A stretch of DNA of 64,000 bases from Ensifer adhaerens (GTDB lineage Bacteria; Pseudomonadota; Alphaproteobacteria; Rhizobiales; Rhizobiaceae). The translations under genes and the position numbers were made by a program. Positions 25,295 through 36,568 of the stretch are shown here, one piece after another. The notes under the pieces were generated by a model. That model made no database searches. It had not been told where the DNA came from and saw nothing but the letters and a program-made list of their open reading frames with translations. The stretch's first letter is position 1. Each line of letters starts with the position of its first letter. The DNA is taken from NCBI RefSeq assembly GCF_020035535.1, contig NZ_CP083350.1, forward strand, positions 1,932,501 to 1,996,500, given 5' to 3'.

Positions 25295-25945
25295 CAGCCC
25301 AAGATGAACGCAATGTACGTTGATCGTGTGATGGCATTGTTCAAAGTAGGGATCGCCATCGCTGATGGTCTCGATTGGCCGCCCGGGAAAGCATAGAACG
25401 AGTGCTTGCGACGAAGCGTTGCGATGGAAGCCCGCCTTGATTACGGATTTCGCCAACGTGTCGATGTAAGCGTCTTCTGCGTAGTAGGGGGCAAGCACCC
25501 GGATCGTTGGTTGCCGTTGTAGTCGCGCCAGCGCCCTGAATGCGGCACTGCAAATCCGGCCCGTTGTCGCATTGGAATACTGGGGATAAAGGGGCGCAAG
25601 CAGAATGCGATCGCAGCCTTGCCGCATCAGATCGATCATTGCCTGATCGAACGAGAGCGTTCCATGCAATAGGACGGAGCCGACGACGATTTCGGCGCTC
25701 GAGTTTCTCAGCATGCTGCTGTTGATACTCTCCTGGAACAAGGAGGAGATGCAACGAAGGTCGGCTGGAGCCGTGGACTCAGCTTTCGGTGGAGAACCCG
25801 CCTGCGGTTTCTCATTGCCCTCGAATCCTAGGGCAGCAAGCAGAATTCCCACTTTCCGATCGGAAGAATATCTGACCGTAGGCGAGTCCTTGAAGTGGGT
25901 AAGGATCTCGTGATTGCTCGTCAGCCCGTATCGACGCGTTGCCAT
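25288..25945 (-). pseudogene. Ferrochelatase-like gene, 5' part (disrupted by insertion)
   Basis: It starts at ATG 25945 behind GGAAGG. Recognisable ferrochelatase segments are KVGILLAALG, CDRILLAPLYPQYSNATTGR, IRVLAPYYAEDAYIDTLA and SDGDPYFEQCHHT. The catalytic His of the family's FHGxP motif is replaced: the protein has LCFPGRP with Pro187 there. The N-terminal domain is also about 60 residues shorter than usual. Joined to 23342-23634 the gene would encode 316 residues in frame. Even before the insertion it probably lacked chelatase activity. It lies just after the catalase gene on the same strand. Confidence 0.85.
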
Positions 25946-25966
25946 GACAACCTTCCAAAAAGCGTT

Positions 25967-26110
25967 GCCGGGGAGGGGATCCCCGACAACGCGTCGAGCG
26001 ATGCCGGGAGGGGGGATGCCCGACAACGCGGCAAGCGATGCCGGGGAGAGGATCCCCGACATCGCGGCGGGCGGAGCCGGGGAGGGGACCCCGACAACGC
26101 GGCAAGCGAT
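25967..26110. repeat. Four tandem repeats of 35-37 bp
   Basis: Units at 25967-26002, 26003-26039, 26040-26075 and 26076-26110 follow the pattern GCCGGGGAGGGGATCCCCGA then CAACGCGGCAAGCGAT. Most units contain the self-complementary GGGGATCCCC core. They fill the gap between catalase and the ferrochelatase-like gene. There are no unique spacers, so this is not a CRISPR array. Confidence 0.85.
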
Positions 26111-26122
26111 GTGAGTGGTGCC

Positions 26123-27580
26123 CTAGCGGGTTCCGAGTCTTTCGAGCGCCTCTGCTACACCTTGTCCGTATTCAGGATCCGCTTTTGAGCAGTTTTCGAT
26201 ATGTCGGTTCTTGACCTCGGTCCTAGCGTCGCCCATTGCGCGAGCTGTGTTGTCGAACAACATCTGCTTCTGTGCCGGCGACATCGAACGGAACAGATCA
26301 CCAGGCTGCTGATAGTGGTCTTCGTCGACACGGTGGTCCCAATGGTCGGCGGCGCCGCTGATTTCGAGCGGTGGCTCGTTCAGGAAGGATTGATCGCGCC
26401 ACTCGCCCTTGCTGTTGGGCCAGTAGGACGGCGTGCCCCCAAGATTCCCATCCGTCCGCATTGCGCCGTCCCGGTGGTAGCTGTGGTACGGGCATTTCGG
26501 CGCGTTGACTGGGATCTGGTGATGGTTCACACCCAACCGATAACGAGCGGCGTCGCCATAGGAGAAGAGACGGGCTTGTAGCATCTTGTCCGGAGAGAAA
26601 CTGATGCCAGGGACTACGTTGGCTGGAGTGAATGCCGCTTGTTCGATCTCGGCGAAAACATTCTCGGGGTTCCGATTAAGTTCAAAAACACCGACTTCGT
26701 GCAGCGGAAACTGCTTCTTCGACCACACCTTCGTCAAATCGAAGGGATTGAACGGGTAATCTTTCGCATCTTCGTCGGTCATGACTTGGATGTACATTTT
26801 CCAGCGCGGGAATTCACCACCCTCGATGCTCTCGTAGAGGTCTCGATGGTGGGATTCACGGTCTCGGCCGATGACATCGGCTGCAGCTGCATCAGTTAAG
26901 TTTTCAATGCCTTGCTGTGTCCGAAAATGGAATTTGACCCATGTTCGTCGGTTCTCTGCGTTGATGAAGCTGAAAGTGTGGCTTCCGAAACCGTGCATGT
27001 GCCGATAGGATCGCGGAATTCCGCGCTCGCTCATTACGATTGTCACTTGATGGAGCGCTTCCGGAAGAAGCGACCAGAAGTCCCAATTGTTGTCCGCCGA
27101 CCTCATGCCCGTGCGCGGATCGCGCTTGACGGCGTGATTGAGGTCCGGGAAGCGCAGAGGGTCGCGGAAGAAAAAGACCGGTGTATTGTTGCCGACGACA
27201 TCCCAATTGCCTTCCTCCGTGTAGAAGCGGAGAGCAAAGCCGCGAATGTCGCGCTCGGCATCAGCGGCGCCCCGTTCGCCCGCGACTGTAGAGAACCGCG
27301 CGAGGACCGGGGTTTGTTTTCCGATCTCGGAAAACAATTTGGCCCTGGTGTAACGGGTCACATCGTGGGTAACGGTGAAAGTCCCATGTGCGCCGGCGCC
27401 CTTGGCATGCATACGCCGTTCCGGAATAACCTCTCGGTCAAAATGCGCGAGCTTTTCGATCAGCCAGATGTCTTGGAGCAATGCGGGGCCACGAGGCCCA
27501 ACCGTCTGGATATTGACATTGTCGCTCACGGGAGCGCCGTTGGCATAGGTCAGCGGCGGTCGCTTTTCATCGGTCTTCAT
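26123..27580 (-). CDS. Monofunctional heme catalase
   Basis: This is a 485-residue small-subunit catalase. The catalytic His is in [15 protein letters not shown] (His58), the distal Asn in [13 protein letters not shown], and the heme-ligand Tyr in [15 protein letters not shown]. Length and the C-terminal FDNTARAMG fit clade 3 enzymes, which bind NADPH. It decomposes H2O2 in the cytoplasm; no signal peptide is seen. It is followed on the same strand by the ferrochelatase-like gene and the OxyR-like regulator, so a peroxide-response module is likely. Confidence 0.96.
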   Translation of the reverse strand: MKTDEKRPPLTYANGAPVSDNVNIQTVGPRGPALLQDIWLIEKLAHFDREVIPERRMHAKGAGAHGTFTVTHDVTRYTRAKLFSEIGKQTPVLARFSTVAGERGAADAERDIRGFALRFYTEEGNWDVVGNNTPVFFFRDPLRFPDLNHAVKRDPRTGMRSADNNWDFWSLLPEALHQVTIVMSERGIPRSYRHMHGFGSHTFSFINAENRRTWVKFHFRTQQGIENLTDAAAADVIGRDRESHHRDLYESIEGGEFPRWKMYIQVMTDEDAKDYPFNPFDLTKVWSKKQFPLHEVGVFELNRNPENVFAEIEQAAFTPANVVPGISFSPDKMLQARLFSYGDAARYRLGVNHHQIPVNAPKCPYHSYHRDGAMRTDGNLGGTPSYWPNSKGEWRDQSFLNEPPLEISGAADHWDHRVDEDHYQQPGDLFRSMSPAQKQMLFDNTARAMGDARTEVKNRHIENCSKADPEYGQGVAEALERLGTR

Positions 27581-27841
27581 AGGGAGGCTCCGGTTGAGAT
27601 TTTCCGAACCGTGGCATCAATCGGAGCAATTGAGAATGATAACAAACCTATTCGATTGTGAGGCAACTAAGCATAATCAGACCATCACCACCTTTGGCAG
27701 ATATTCGTCCCTGAATGGCAGGTAAGTGACCCGCGAGCGAATTGCTTGAAGATCATGAAGTGTCAACTTTACGGACAGCGGCGATTGAACGTCCGCTACG
27801 GTACAAACGTGCCGCCATTCTCCAAGCAATGAGGTTGTCCC

Positions 27842-28492
27842 ATGAAAAACGAGCAGAAGGTCGTTGCCGGCATCAAGATTCCTGATAGTGCGATGGCGAA
27901 AGCCGCAACGGAACTGGTCCGCGACACGGAAACAGACCTACTTTTCCATCACTCCAGCCGCGTATTTCTGTTTGGAGCCCTGACGGGAGAGCGCAAACAG
28001 CTGAAGTACGATGCGGAGCTCCTCTACATTGGCGCGATGTTCCATGACATGGGTATCATGGATCAATATGCTAGCGACCATGATCGCTTCGAGGTGGACG
28101 GCGCGAATGCTGCACGCGATTTCCTATCGGCCTATGACGTCTCCGAGCGCGGTGTCGACGACGTATGGGATTCGATTGCCCTCCATACCACTCCGGGGAT
28201 CCCGCAGCACAAGCGTCCGACCGTTGCGCTTGTTACCGCCGGCGTCGAAATGGATGTGCTCGGGATCGCCTATGATGAGTTCACCGATGCTCAACGCCAC
28301 GAAGTCTGCTCATGCCACCCCCGCGGTCTGAAGTTCAAGCACGGCATCGTATCGTCTTTCTGCCTGGGAACGATTCGCAAGCCGGAGACCACGTTTGGTA
28401 ACGTTAAGGCGGACGTCCTCAGCTACATGGATCCGACCTACAAGCGCGAGAACTTCGTGGACATGATATTGAACTCGAAGTGGGAAAGCTGA
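27842..28492 (+). CDS. HD-domain hydrolase
   Basis: This is a 216-residue protein with the metal-binding HD signature: HHSSRVF, IGAMFHDMG (the His-Asp pair), then ALHTTPGIPQHK supplying further ligands. The overall pattern resembles the cyanamide hydratase-like branch of HD proteins rather than nucleotide phosphohydrolases. The substrate is unknown. It is divergent from catalase with 261 bp between starts and ends 3 bp before the end of the convergent AraC-type gene. Confidence 0.85.
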   Translation: MKNEQKVVAGIKIPDSAMAKAATELVRDTETDLLFHHSSRVFLFGALTGERKQLKYDAELLYIGAMFHDMGIMDQYASDHDRFEVDGANAARDFLSAYDVSERGVDDVWDSIALHTTPGIPQHKRPTVALVTAGVEMDVLGIAYDEFTDAQRHEVCSCHPRGLKFKHGIVSSFCLGTIRKPETTFGNVKADVLSYMDPTYKRENFVDMILNSKWES

Positions 28493-28495
28493 TCT

Positions 28496-29464
28496 TTACA
28501 GCGAGTTTGTCAGGAATTGATCTCGATACTGGGTTGGGAGGATGCGAAGCCTCTTGAAGAAAACCTCGCGCATGCGCTTCGGATTTCCGAATCCACATTC
28601 ATGGGCGATCACCTTCAACGGCTTTCCGGTTCCTTCCAACATCGCCCGCGCGGCATCGACACGCGCCCTTTCGACGAACTGGGCTGGTGTCGATCCCGTC
28701 GCCGATACAAAGATCCTGGCGAAATTGCGCGCACTCATCGAGCTCGCGGCGGCTAGTTCTGCTACTGAAAGCTGGCGGTTAAGATTGGCCATTACGTAAT
28801 CCGTGACACGTGCGATCGGTGAGCCCGAGTCCGCGGGCACTTCGATGTACGGGCTGAACTGTGACTGACCTCCCTGGCGTTGGGCAACGACGACCAAGCG
28901 TTTCGCCACCGCCAGGGACACCGCGGGCCCATGGTCTTCTCGGACCAAAGCCAACGCTAAATCGATCCCTGCTGTCACTCCTGCGGATGTGACAAGCGGA
29001 CCGTCCCGCAGATAGATGCGGTCAAAGTCCACGTTGGCATTTGGAAAGCGCGCAGCCAGCTGTTTCGCGTTCTGCCAATGGGTTGTGACGTTGCGTCCGT
29101 CAAGGAACCCGGCTGCCCCAAGCAGGAACGCGCCAGTGCAGACGGACCCGTAGATGGCGCTTCGAGGCACCAAGCGTTGGATGCATTCCACAAGCTCCTG
29201 CGGCGCTTCGGACGTAGGCAGCAAGGGCCCCCCAGCGACAAGAAAGAGGTCGAAAGGGCCTTGAGCGTGCCGATACGAGAGGTTGGCTCCCAAAATAGTC
29301 CCGTTGGAAGCGTGAAACCCCCGATCGCCGGGCCCGATGGAGGCGATACTGTATCCGGCCTCCACTCCGACAATCGCATTCGCTTCGGCGAAGACATCAA
29401 GTGGGCCGGACACATCCAAGGCCTGCACACCTTCGAAGACAAGCATTCCAATAGTCTTCGTCAA
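28496..29464 (-). CDS. GlxA-type AraC-family regulator
   Basis: This is about 322 residues, with an N-terminal DJ-1/PfpI-like domain (MLVFEGVQALDVSGPLDVF, GSVCTGAFLLGAAG nucleophile-elbow region, TSAGVTAGIDLALAL) and a C-terminal AraC DNA-binding domain with two HTHs (LSVAELAAASSMSARNFARI and KVIAHECGFGNPKRMREVF). The start is a TTG at 29464 with GGGGG upstream; ATG 29500 has no ribosome site. GlxA-like regulators control amine, arginine or carnitine catabolism; the target here is not evident, and the convergent HD gene is the nearest candidate. Confidence 0.88.
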   Translation of the reverse strand: MTKTIGMLVFEGVQALDVSGPLDVFAEANAIVGVEAGYSIASIGPGDRGFHASNGTILGANLSYRHAQGPFDLFLVAGGPLLPTSEAPQELVECIQRLVPRSAIYGSVCTGAFLLGAAGFLDGRNVTTHWQNAKQLAARFPNANVDFDRIYLRDGPLVTSAGVTAGIDLALALVREDHGPAVSLAVAKRLVVVAQRQGGQSQFSPYIEVPADSGSPIARVTDYVMANLNRQLSVAELAAASSMSARNFARIFVSATGSTPAQFVERARVDAARAMLEGTGKPLKVIAHECGFGNPKRMREVFFKRLRILPTQYRDQFLTNSL

Positions 29465-29994
29465 CTCGATCCCCCTTTTCAGGCGCACCCGGCGCCTCAT
29501 ATGAAACCCGACCCGGCATGCCAAAGTTTTTCGGTACGCTCCGCACGGAGTAGCAATCTTCCGTCGGTGTCCCAGTTCCAATCAAGAGGCAGTTCAACGG
29601 AATGACAACGTGAGGTCACGCGTCGCCAACCCTTCTGATGAGTCCAGTGAGTAACTCGTGTCGAGGTGGTTAGCACAATCAGATGCGACGACGTGTGGGA
29701 GATCGGCCAATCCACAGTGGAATTTGGGTAGCGACCAAAGGCGTCAGCATACTGAAGGGAATTGCTCGACAGGATTAGCGATGGAGAGCGTGGTGGGCTT
29801 GCACCGCTATTTGCAGCTGATCTTTCAGCATAGCGCGCGGAGGTATCTACCCGTGTCACCCAAGTTACAGGCGCGTACCAACTTCTGTCTATTGTCACGC
29901 CCGGGAGGACCTGAGCGGCGCAGTTCATCGCCGCGAAATCGAAGCCACGACACCTAAAAAATCTGGGTCGTGGCCGGGTCAACGAGGATCAGAA
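29465..29994. other. Intergenic region, no supported gene
   Basis: A 161-codon open frame exists on the minus strand (29497-29982), but it has no ribosome site, no recognisable fold and a low-complexity composition. I do not annotate it. Confidence 0.4.
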
Positions 29995-30213
29995 ATGCGT
30001 ATGTTTGCGAAGCTTTCTCTGGCGGTTTTTGTAGTGTTTGCCGCCGGTGGTGTAGTTCCTGCATCGGCTGGCGGGAGCTACTACAAAGGCGTATCGACTT
30101 CACCCGTCAATGACGGACATGGAAGCCAAAAATATGCCCCATCGGGCAAGACCGTAAACCACCCGCCGCCAAGAAACGGCTCCTACTACAAGGGGCTCTC
30201 GAACAAGAAATGA
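29995..30213 (+). CDS. Small exported protein with two GSYYKG motifs
   Basis: This is a 72-residue protein with GAGG about 10 bp before the ATG. Residues 1-25 are a signal peptide ending ASAGG. The 47-residue mature part is hydrophilic and begins and ends with the same hexapeptide GSYYKG, separated by a Pro/Gly/Lys/Asn-rich stretch. I do not recognise the family. It has its own terminator. The paired Tyr-Tyr-Lys motif suggests surface or matrix binding, which is speculation. Confidence 0.65.
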   Translation: MRMFAKLSLAVFVVFAAGGVVPASAGGSYYKGVSTSPVNDGHGSQKYAPSGKTVNHPPPRNGSYYKGLSNKK

Positions 30214-30290
30214 AATCATAGAACGGTAGCATCGTCCCCGGCGGTACCCGCCCGTCCGCCTGAGCACAATGCCTACCCTGGAGATGGGGG

Positions 30291-30316
30291 AGGGCGCCTT
30301 TGTCGCCCTTCTTTTC
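30291..30316 (+). terminator. Rho-independent terminator after the small exported protein
   Basis: AGGGCG (30291-30296) pairs with CGCCCT (30304-30309) around a 7-nt loop, followed by TCTTTTCC. Confidence 0.7.
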
Positions 30317-30323
30317 CTGGATT

Positions 30324-30847
30324 TTAACCGCGGCCACCCTGCTCCCTAAACAACGAAGCCACCCACTCGATGAAAACTCTAACCCTCGGAGCCAATTGCC
30401 TGTTGGGAGGGTAGAGGAGCGACACAGGGGTGCTCGTGGGAAGAAACTCTCCAAGTATTTCAACGAGTTCGCCTGACTCCATCGCGGCGAGTCCGTGATA
30501 TCGCGGGATCTGTATCAAGCCAAGCCCGAGCTTGGCGGCCATAAGGTAGCTTTCCGCCGCATTTACCGAGACCGTTGCGGGCAGCAAAAATTCTTCCGTG
30601 CGGCCTTCAACTACGAATTCAAGTGGGACGATTTTGCCGCTTGCGCTCGAGCGGAAGCCGATCATGCGATGTCCATCAAGCATGTGAGGATTCAAAGGCG
30701 TTCCATGTTCCGCGATGTATGACGGGGCTGCAAGCGTCACCTCCTCCAGCATCGCCACCTTGCGTGCAACCATATCGCTATCCTGCAAGGAACCAACCCG
30801 CAGCACGCAGTCTATTCCTTCGCGTACGATATCGACAAAGCGATCAC
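30324..30847 (-). pseudogene. LysR-family regulator, 3' part (disrupted by IS21-type insertion)
   Basis: This fragment encodes DRFVDIVREGIDCVLRVGSL onward, the effector-binding domain of a LysR protein, ending in REQGGRG. The 5' part is at 33486-33869. Joining 33869-33486 to 30839-30324 (one copy of the 8-bp duplication) gives a continuous 299-codon frame reading ...SEGDRFVDIVREG..., so the break is due to the insertion alone. Confidence 0.9.
30840..30847. repeat. IS21-type target duplication, left copy
   Basis: GCGATCAC, repeated at 33486-33493 next to the other end of the element; 8 bp is a normal duplication length for IS21-family elements. Confidence 0.85.
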
Positions 30848-30897
30848 TGCGCGGCGACAATCAAGGTGAGATTCAGCGTCAATCAGGATGAGACTCG

Positions 30898-30966
30898 GCG
30901 GCGGGGGTGTGACGAAGGGAGGGCGTAGCCCGACCGGAGTTACACCCCCGCCGCGGCGCAATTTTT
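30898..30966 (+). terminator. Protective hairpin at the IS left end
   Basis: GCGGCGGGGGTGT (30898-30910) pairs perfectly with 30942-30954, followed within a few bases by ATTTTTC. It would stop outside transcription from entering istA. Confidence 0.7.
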
Positions 30967-30979
30967 CGGCGTCTCATGA

Positions 30980-33435
<2,456 letters not shown>

Positions 33436-33485
33436 GAGTCTCATCCAGATTGTCGCCACCGTCTCATCCTGATCGCCGCGCTATA

Positions 33486-33493
33486 GCGATCAC
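33486..33493. repeat. IS21-type target duplication, right copy
   Basis: GCGATCAC, identical to 30840-30847. Confidence 0.85.
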
Positions 33494-33869
33494 CCTCGCT
33501 CATGTAGACTTCGATTTCAGGATATAATTTGAGGAATTGGGGAAGGCTGGGCAGGACGAAGTGGCGCGCGAGGGTGCCATGAACGTCAACGCGCAGCAGC
33601 CCCTTCGGCTTTGCGCCGGCGAACGCTCCTTCTGCGTCTTCGATGTCAGCCAGGATGGCTAAACACCGCTGGTAATAAGCCTCTCCATCGAGCGTCGTGC
33701 TGACAACCCGCGTCGTGCGTTGGAGCAATTTCACGCCCAAACGGGCCTCGAGCTGTTTCACTGCATCGGTTACCGTTGAGCGCGGCAATCCCAGGTCCTC
33801 TGCCGCAAGAGTGAAGCTCTGTCGCTCTACGATACGAGCGAACACGCGCATAGCATCAAAACGGTCCAT
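33486..33869 (-). pseudogene. LysR-family regulator, 5' part (disrupted by IS21-type insertion)
   Basis: It starts at ATG 33869 with the HTH MDRFDAMRVFARIVERQSFT and LAAEDLGLPRSTVTDAVKQL, and runs to EVYMSEGDR at the insertion point. Beyond that the frame enters the element. It is the upstream portion of the gene continued at 30324-30839. Confidence 0.9.
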
Positions 33870-34099
33870 AAATTATTGTCCGCCGTTGTCGGATAGTGGC
33901 GGCAGACTATGGCCCATTATTCGTTCAGCAGCCAGGCGTAAAACTTGGCCATCATGAACGAGGTACCCTTCACCATAGTTCGGGCCAGGATCGCCATTCC
34001 TCTCCCAAAGTGGGCTCAGAATGGCTAGAGATATTGTGGTTCGGGGATGACGGCTAATCATACGATCCGGGCTCAAATCGTTGGTGCACGAGGTGCAAC

Positions 34100-35023
34100 G
34101 TGTTGGATTTGAAAGAAGTCTATTATTTCGTTCAAGTGGTGAACCGAGGGGGATTTGCAGCAGCAAGCCGAAGTCTTCAAATTCCAAAATCGACCCTCAG
34201 CTACAGGATTCAGCAGCTCGAGTCCTCGTTGGGAGTTCGCCTGGTCAATCGAACGTCTCGCCGTTTCAGTATGACTGATGTAGGACGCGAGTTTTACCAG
34301 CATGCCCGCATACTTCTAAAGGATGCGGAGGATATTGAGGATATCGTTCGACAGCGGTTGGCGGAACCCAGCGGGATCGTACGGATGACGACGCCGCTGG
34401 ATGTTTCTCAGTTTGCTTTGCGCGAGATCCTTCCCGCGTTCATGCTTCAACATCCCAAGGTCGAGATTCATCAACAATCGACTGACGTGCTAATCGACAT
34501 CGTCGAAGAGGGCTTCGACCTCGCGCTTCGAGGGCATTCGTCACCCTTACCCGACTCGTCACTGGTTCAGCGCACGATCGCACGAGTACCTTGGTTCCTC
34601 TACGCTGGAACTCGCTACCTTGATAGCATCGGGTTTCCCGAAACACCGGAGGATTTGATCGGCTGCAACTCTATTGGTGTGCCGCGCGACAATGCTTGGC
34701 AATTGCAGCATTCTGACGGTCGACGGATCGATGTAGGTATTCAGCCGCGGTTTGTTAGCAATGACATGGTCGCCTTGAAACAGGCAGCGTGCGCGGGCTT
34801 GGGAATTGTGTCCTTACCGCACTACGTAGGTGGCTTGGAAGTTCAGTCAGGAGAGCTGAAACAGGTTCTTCCAGGATGGATCACGCGAGACTCGAGCGTC
34901 ACTGCTCTGATGCCATTCCGTCATGGCCTCTTGCCTGCGGTCCGTGCATTGGTTGATTTCCTCGCGGTGGAATTTCCCAAGGCTGCAGCTGTCCAACATC
35001 GTGAAAATGTACCGACAATTTAA
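34100..35023 (+). CDS. LysR-family transcriptional regulator
   Basis: This is a 307-residue LysR protein with a GTG start (or the next codon, TTG), preceded by GAGG at 34089-34092. The HTH VVNRGGFAAASRSLQIPKST is at residues 14-33 and the effector domain carries EEGFDLALRG and PRFVSNDMVALKQAACAGLG. It lies 282 bp upstream of, and co-oriented with, a ring-cleavage dioxygenase gene. PcpA/LinE-type genes are often controlled by LysR activators such as PcpR/LinR, so a regulatory link is plausible. Confidence 0.92.
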   Translation: MLDLKEVYYFVQVVNRGGFAAASRSLQIPKSTLSYRIQQLESSLGVRLVNRTSRRFSMTDVGREFYQHARILLKDAEDIEDIVRQRLAEPSGIVRMTTPLDVSQFALREILPAFMLQHPKVEIHQQSTDVLIDIVEEGFDLALRGHSSPLPDSSLVQRTIARVPWFLYAGTRYLDSIGFPETPEDLIGCNSIGVPRDNAWQLQHSDGRRIDVGIQPRFVSNDMVALKQAACAGLGIVSLPHYVGGLEVQSGELKQVLPGWITRDSSVTALMPFRHGLLPAVRALVDFLAVEFPKAAAVQHRENVPTI

Positions 35024-35305
35024 TCGAGCTGCTCTGGAATGTGATCGCTCTTGGGGCTTGAGCTCCTCCTTGATCTGGGCACCTTGACTGGTCGTCCCCC
35101 ATTCGGTGTCTCCTTTTGACCCGCATGGGTCCGCTCCATTCAGGAAGGATGACAGCACGATTTGTCGTCCAATTTTTTTGGACGAAGCGTTCCAAGCTGC
35201 CCGGCTTGGCGGGCGCTGAGCGCGTCTCTAGCCTCACCAGATCTCAACGGACGTCGCAGGCCCGGCCGTGTTGTAAATCCGTTGAGTTCCAGAGAGGAGA
35301 AGCAA

Positions 35306-36259
35306 ATGTTTCAGGGTTCACCAGTTCGCGGCTACCACCACATTACCATGTGTGTTGGCTCGGCTCAGGAGGATTATGATTTCCATGTTAAGGTGCTTGG
35401 TCTCCGAATGATCAAGAAAACCGTTCTGTTTGATGGTCGCGAACCGTTTTACCATCTCTACTACGGCAACGCTTCCGGACAGGAAGGCTCGCTTGTCACC
35501 ACTTTCCCGATGGACTGGAAGACTTCCGGCGGCGTTGGGTCGGGCCAGGTCTGCATTCTCAGTCTGAGTGTTCCGGAGGGAAGCTTTTCGTTCTGGGAGC
35601 AGCGTCTTCAGAATTTCGGCTACAATACCCGTGTCGAAAATCGCCTCGGCGCTAGGCGGCTTTGCTTCAATCACCCGTGCGGCATCGCATACGAAATCAT
35701 CGAGATGGCGGGTGATACACGAAGCGGCTGGGCCCAGGGCGGCGTTCCCGTCGAAGCGGCCATTCAGGGGATGCGGTCTGTTACCATATCGACCAGAGAT
35801 CTTTCTCCATTTTCCGACTTCCTTAGCGAGGGACTTGGTTTCGTCAACCAGGGAAAAGATGGGAGGAATGCGCAGTTTGCGATGGGCGGTGGTGTCGGAT
35901 CTCCTCTTCTGGAGGTCCTTCACGAGGAGGATCGGCCGCAGGGAAGTTGGACTTGGTCCCGTGGAACGGTTCATCACATTGCGTTCGATTTGCCGACAGC
36001 GCCAGTGCAGCTGGACCTCAAGTTGCACTTGGAAGGTTTGGGGTACACGGATGTTTCGGAAGTCAAAGACCGGAACTACTTCAACTCAGTCTACGTCCGC
36101 ACGCCGTCAGGCGCGCTTTTTGAGGCTGCAGTCACTCAAGAGCAAGGCTGGCTGAAAGACGAACCCGCCGCGACACTTGGGCAAGAACTGAAGTTCCCAC
36201 CCCAGCTTATCGATCGACGAGATGAAATGATCGGCAAGCTCGAGCCGATTGTCCATTAA
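35306..36259 (+). CDS. PcpA/LinE-like ring-cleavage dioxygenase (VOC superfamily)
   Basis: This is a 317-residue protein; ATG 35306 follows GAGAGGAGAA. It has the order and motifs of hydroquinone 1,2-dioxygenases: GYHHITMCVGSAQEDYDF, FYHLYYGNASGQEGSLVTTF, HPCGIAYEIIE, QGSWTWSRGTVHHIAFD and VRTPSGALFEA. The Fe(II) ligands would be His12, His224 and Glu273. PcpA and LinE open (chloro)hydroquinones; MhqO-like relatives act in quinone detoxification. The true substrate is unknown. Confidence 0.87.
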   Translation: MFQGSPVRGYHHITMCVGSAQEDYDFHVKVLGLRMIKKTVLFDGREPFYHLYYGNASGQEGSLVTTFPMDWKTSGGVGSGQVCILSLSVPEGSFSFWEQRLQNFGYNTRVENRLGARRLCFNHPCGIAYEIIEMAGDTRSGWAQGGVPVEAAIQGMRSVTISTRDLSPFSDFLSEGLGFVNQGKDGRNAQFAMGGGVGSPLLEVLHEEDRPQGSWTWSRGTVHHIAFDLPTAPVQLDLKLHLEGLGYTDVSEVKDRNYFNSVYVRTPSGALFEAAVTQEQGWLKDEPAATLGQELKFPPQLIDRRDEMIGKLEPIVH

Positions 36260-36568
36260 TCAAAATAGAAGCCGCCGGTTGGCTACTTCGACGGGATAGC
36301 CAGTCGGCGCGATGAACACGGCGCAGGCTTTCGCCTTCGGCCCCTTCGGCAAAGGCATTATCTTCCTTCGTGACATCGAACTAATTCGTCCCGCCAAGCG
36401 TAGCCCGGCCCCAGCATTTCCGCGCTGCTCCCGCAGAAGGGCCTGATGAAGCTGGCCCAGATCAGCGGCAACTAGGTGAAATAGGCGGAGAAATGCCCTC
36501 GCTGGCACACGGCACCTAGATGGCCCCCACCAACATTATCTTATGATTGCGATCCGGAGATCCCATAG
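36260..36568. other. Intergenic, nothing recognised
   Basis: An 82-codon minus-strand frame covers most of it, but it has no ribosome site and no clear family; it might be a decayed fragment. Confidence 0.35.

Noticed and set aside
25967..26110. Possible CRISPR array
   Set aside because: The units are contiguous with no unique spacers and no cas genes nearby; it is a simple tandem repeat.
27581..27841. OxyR-type binding site upstream of catalase
   Set aside because: An ATA...CTAT-like pattern exists near 27640, but its spacing does not fit the known consensus well enough to call.
29497..29982. 161-codon minus-strand frame upstream of the GlxA-type regulator
   Set aside because: It has no ribosome site, no family pattern and an overlap with the regulator's upstream region.
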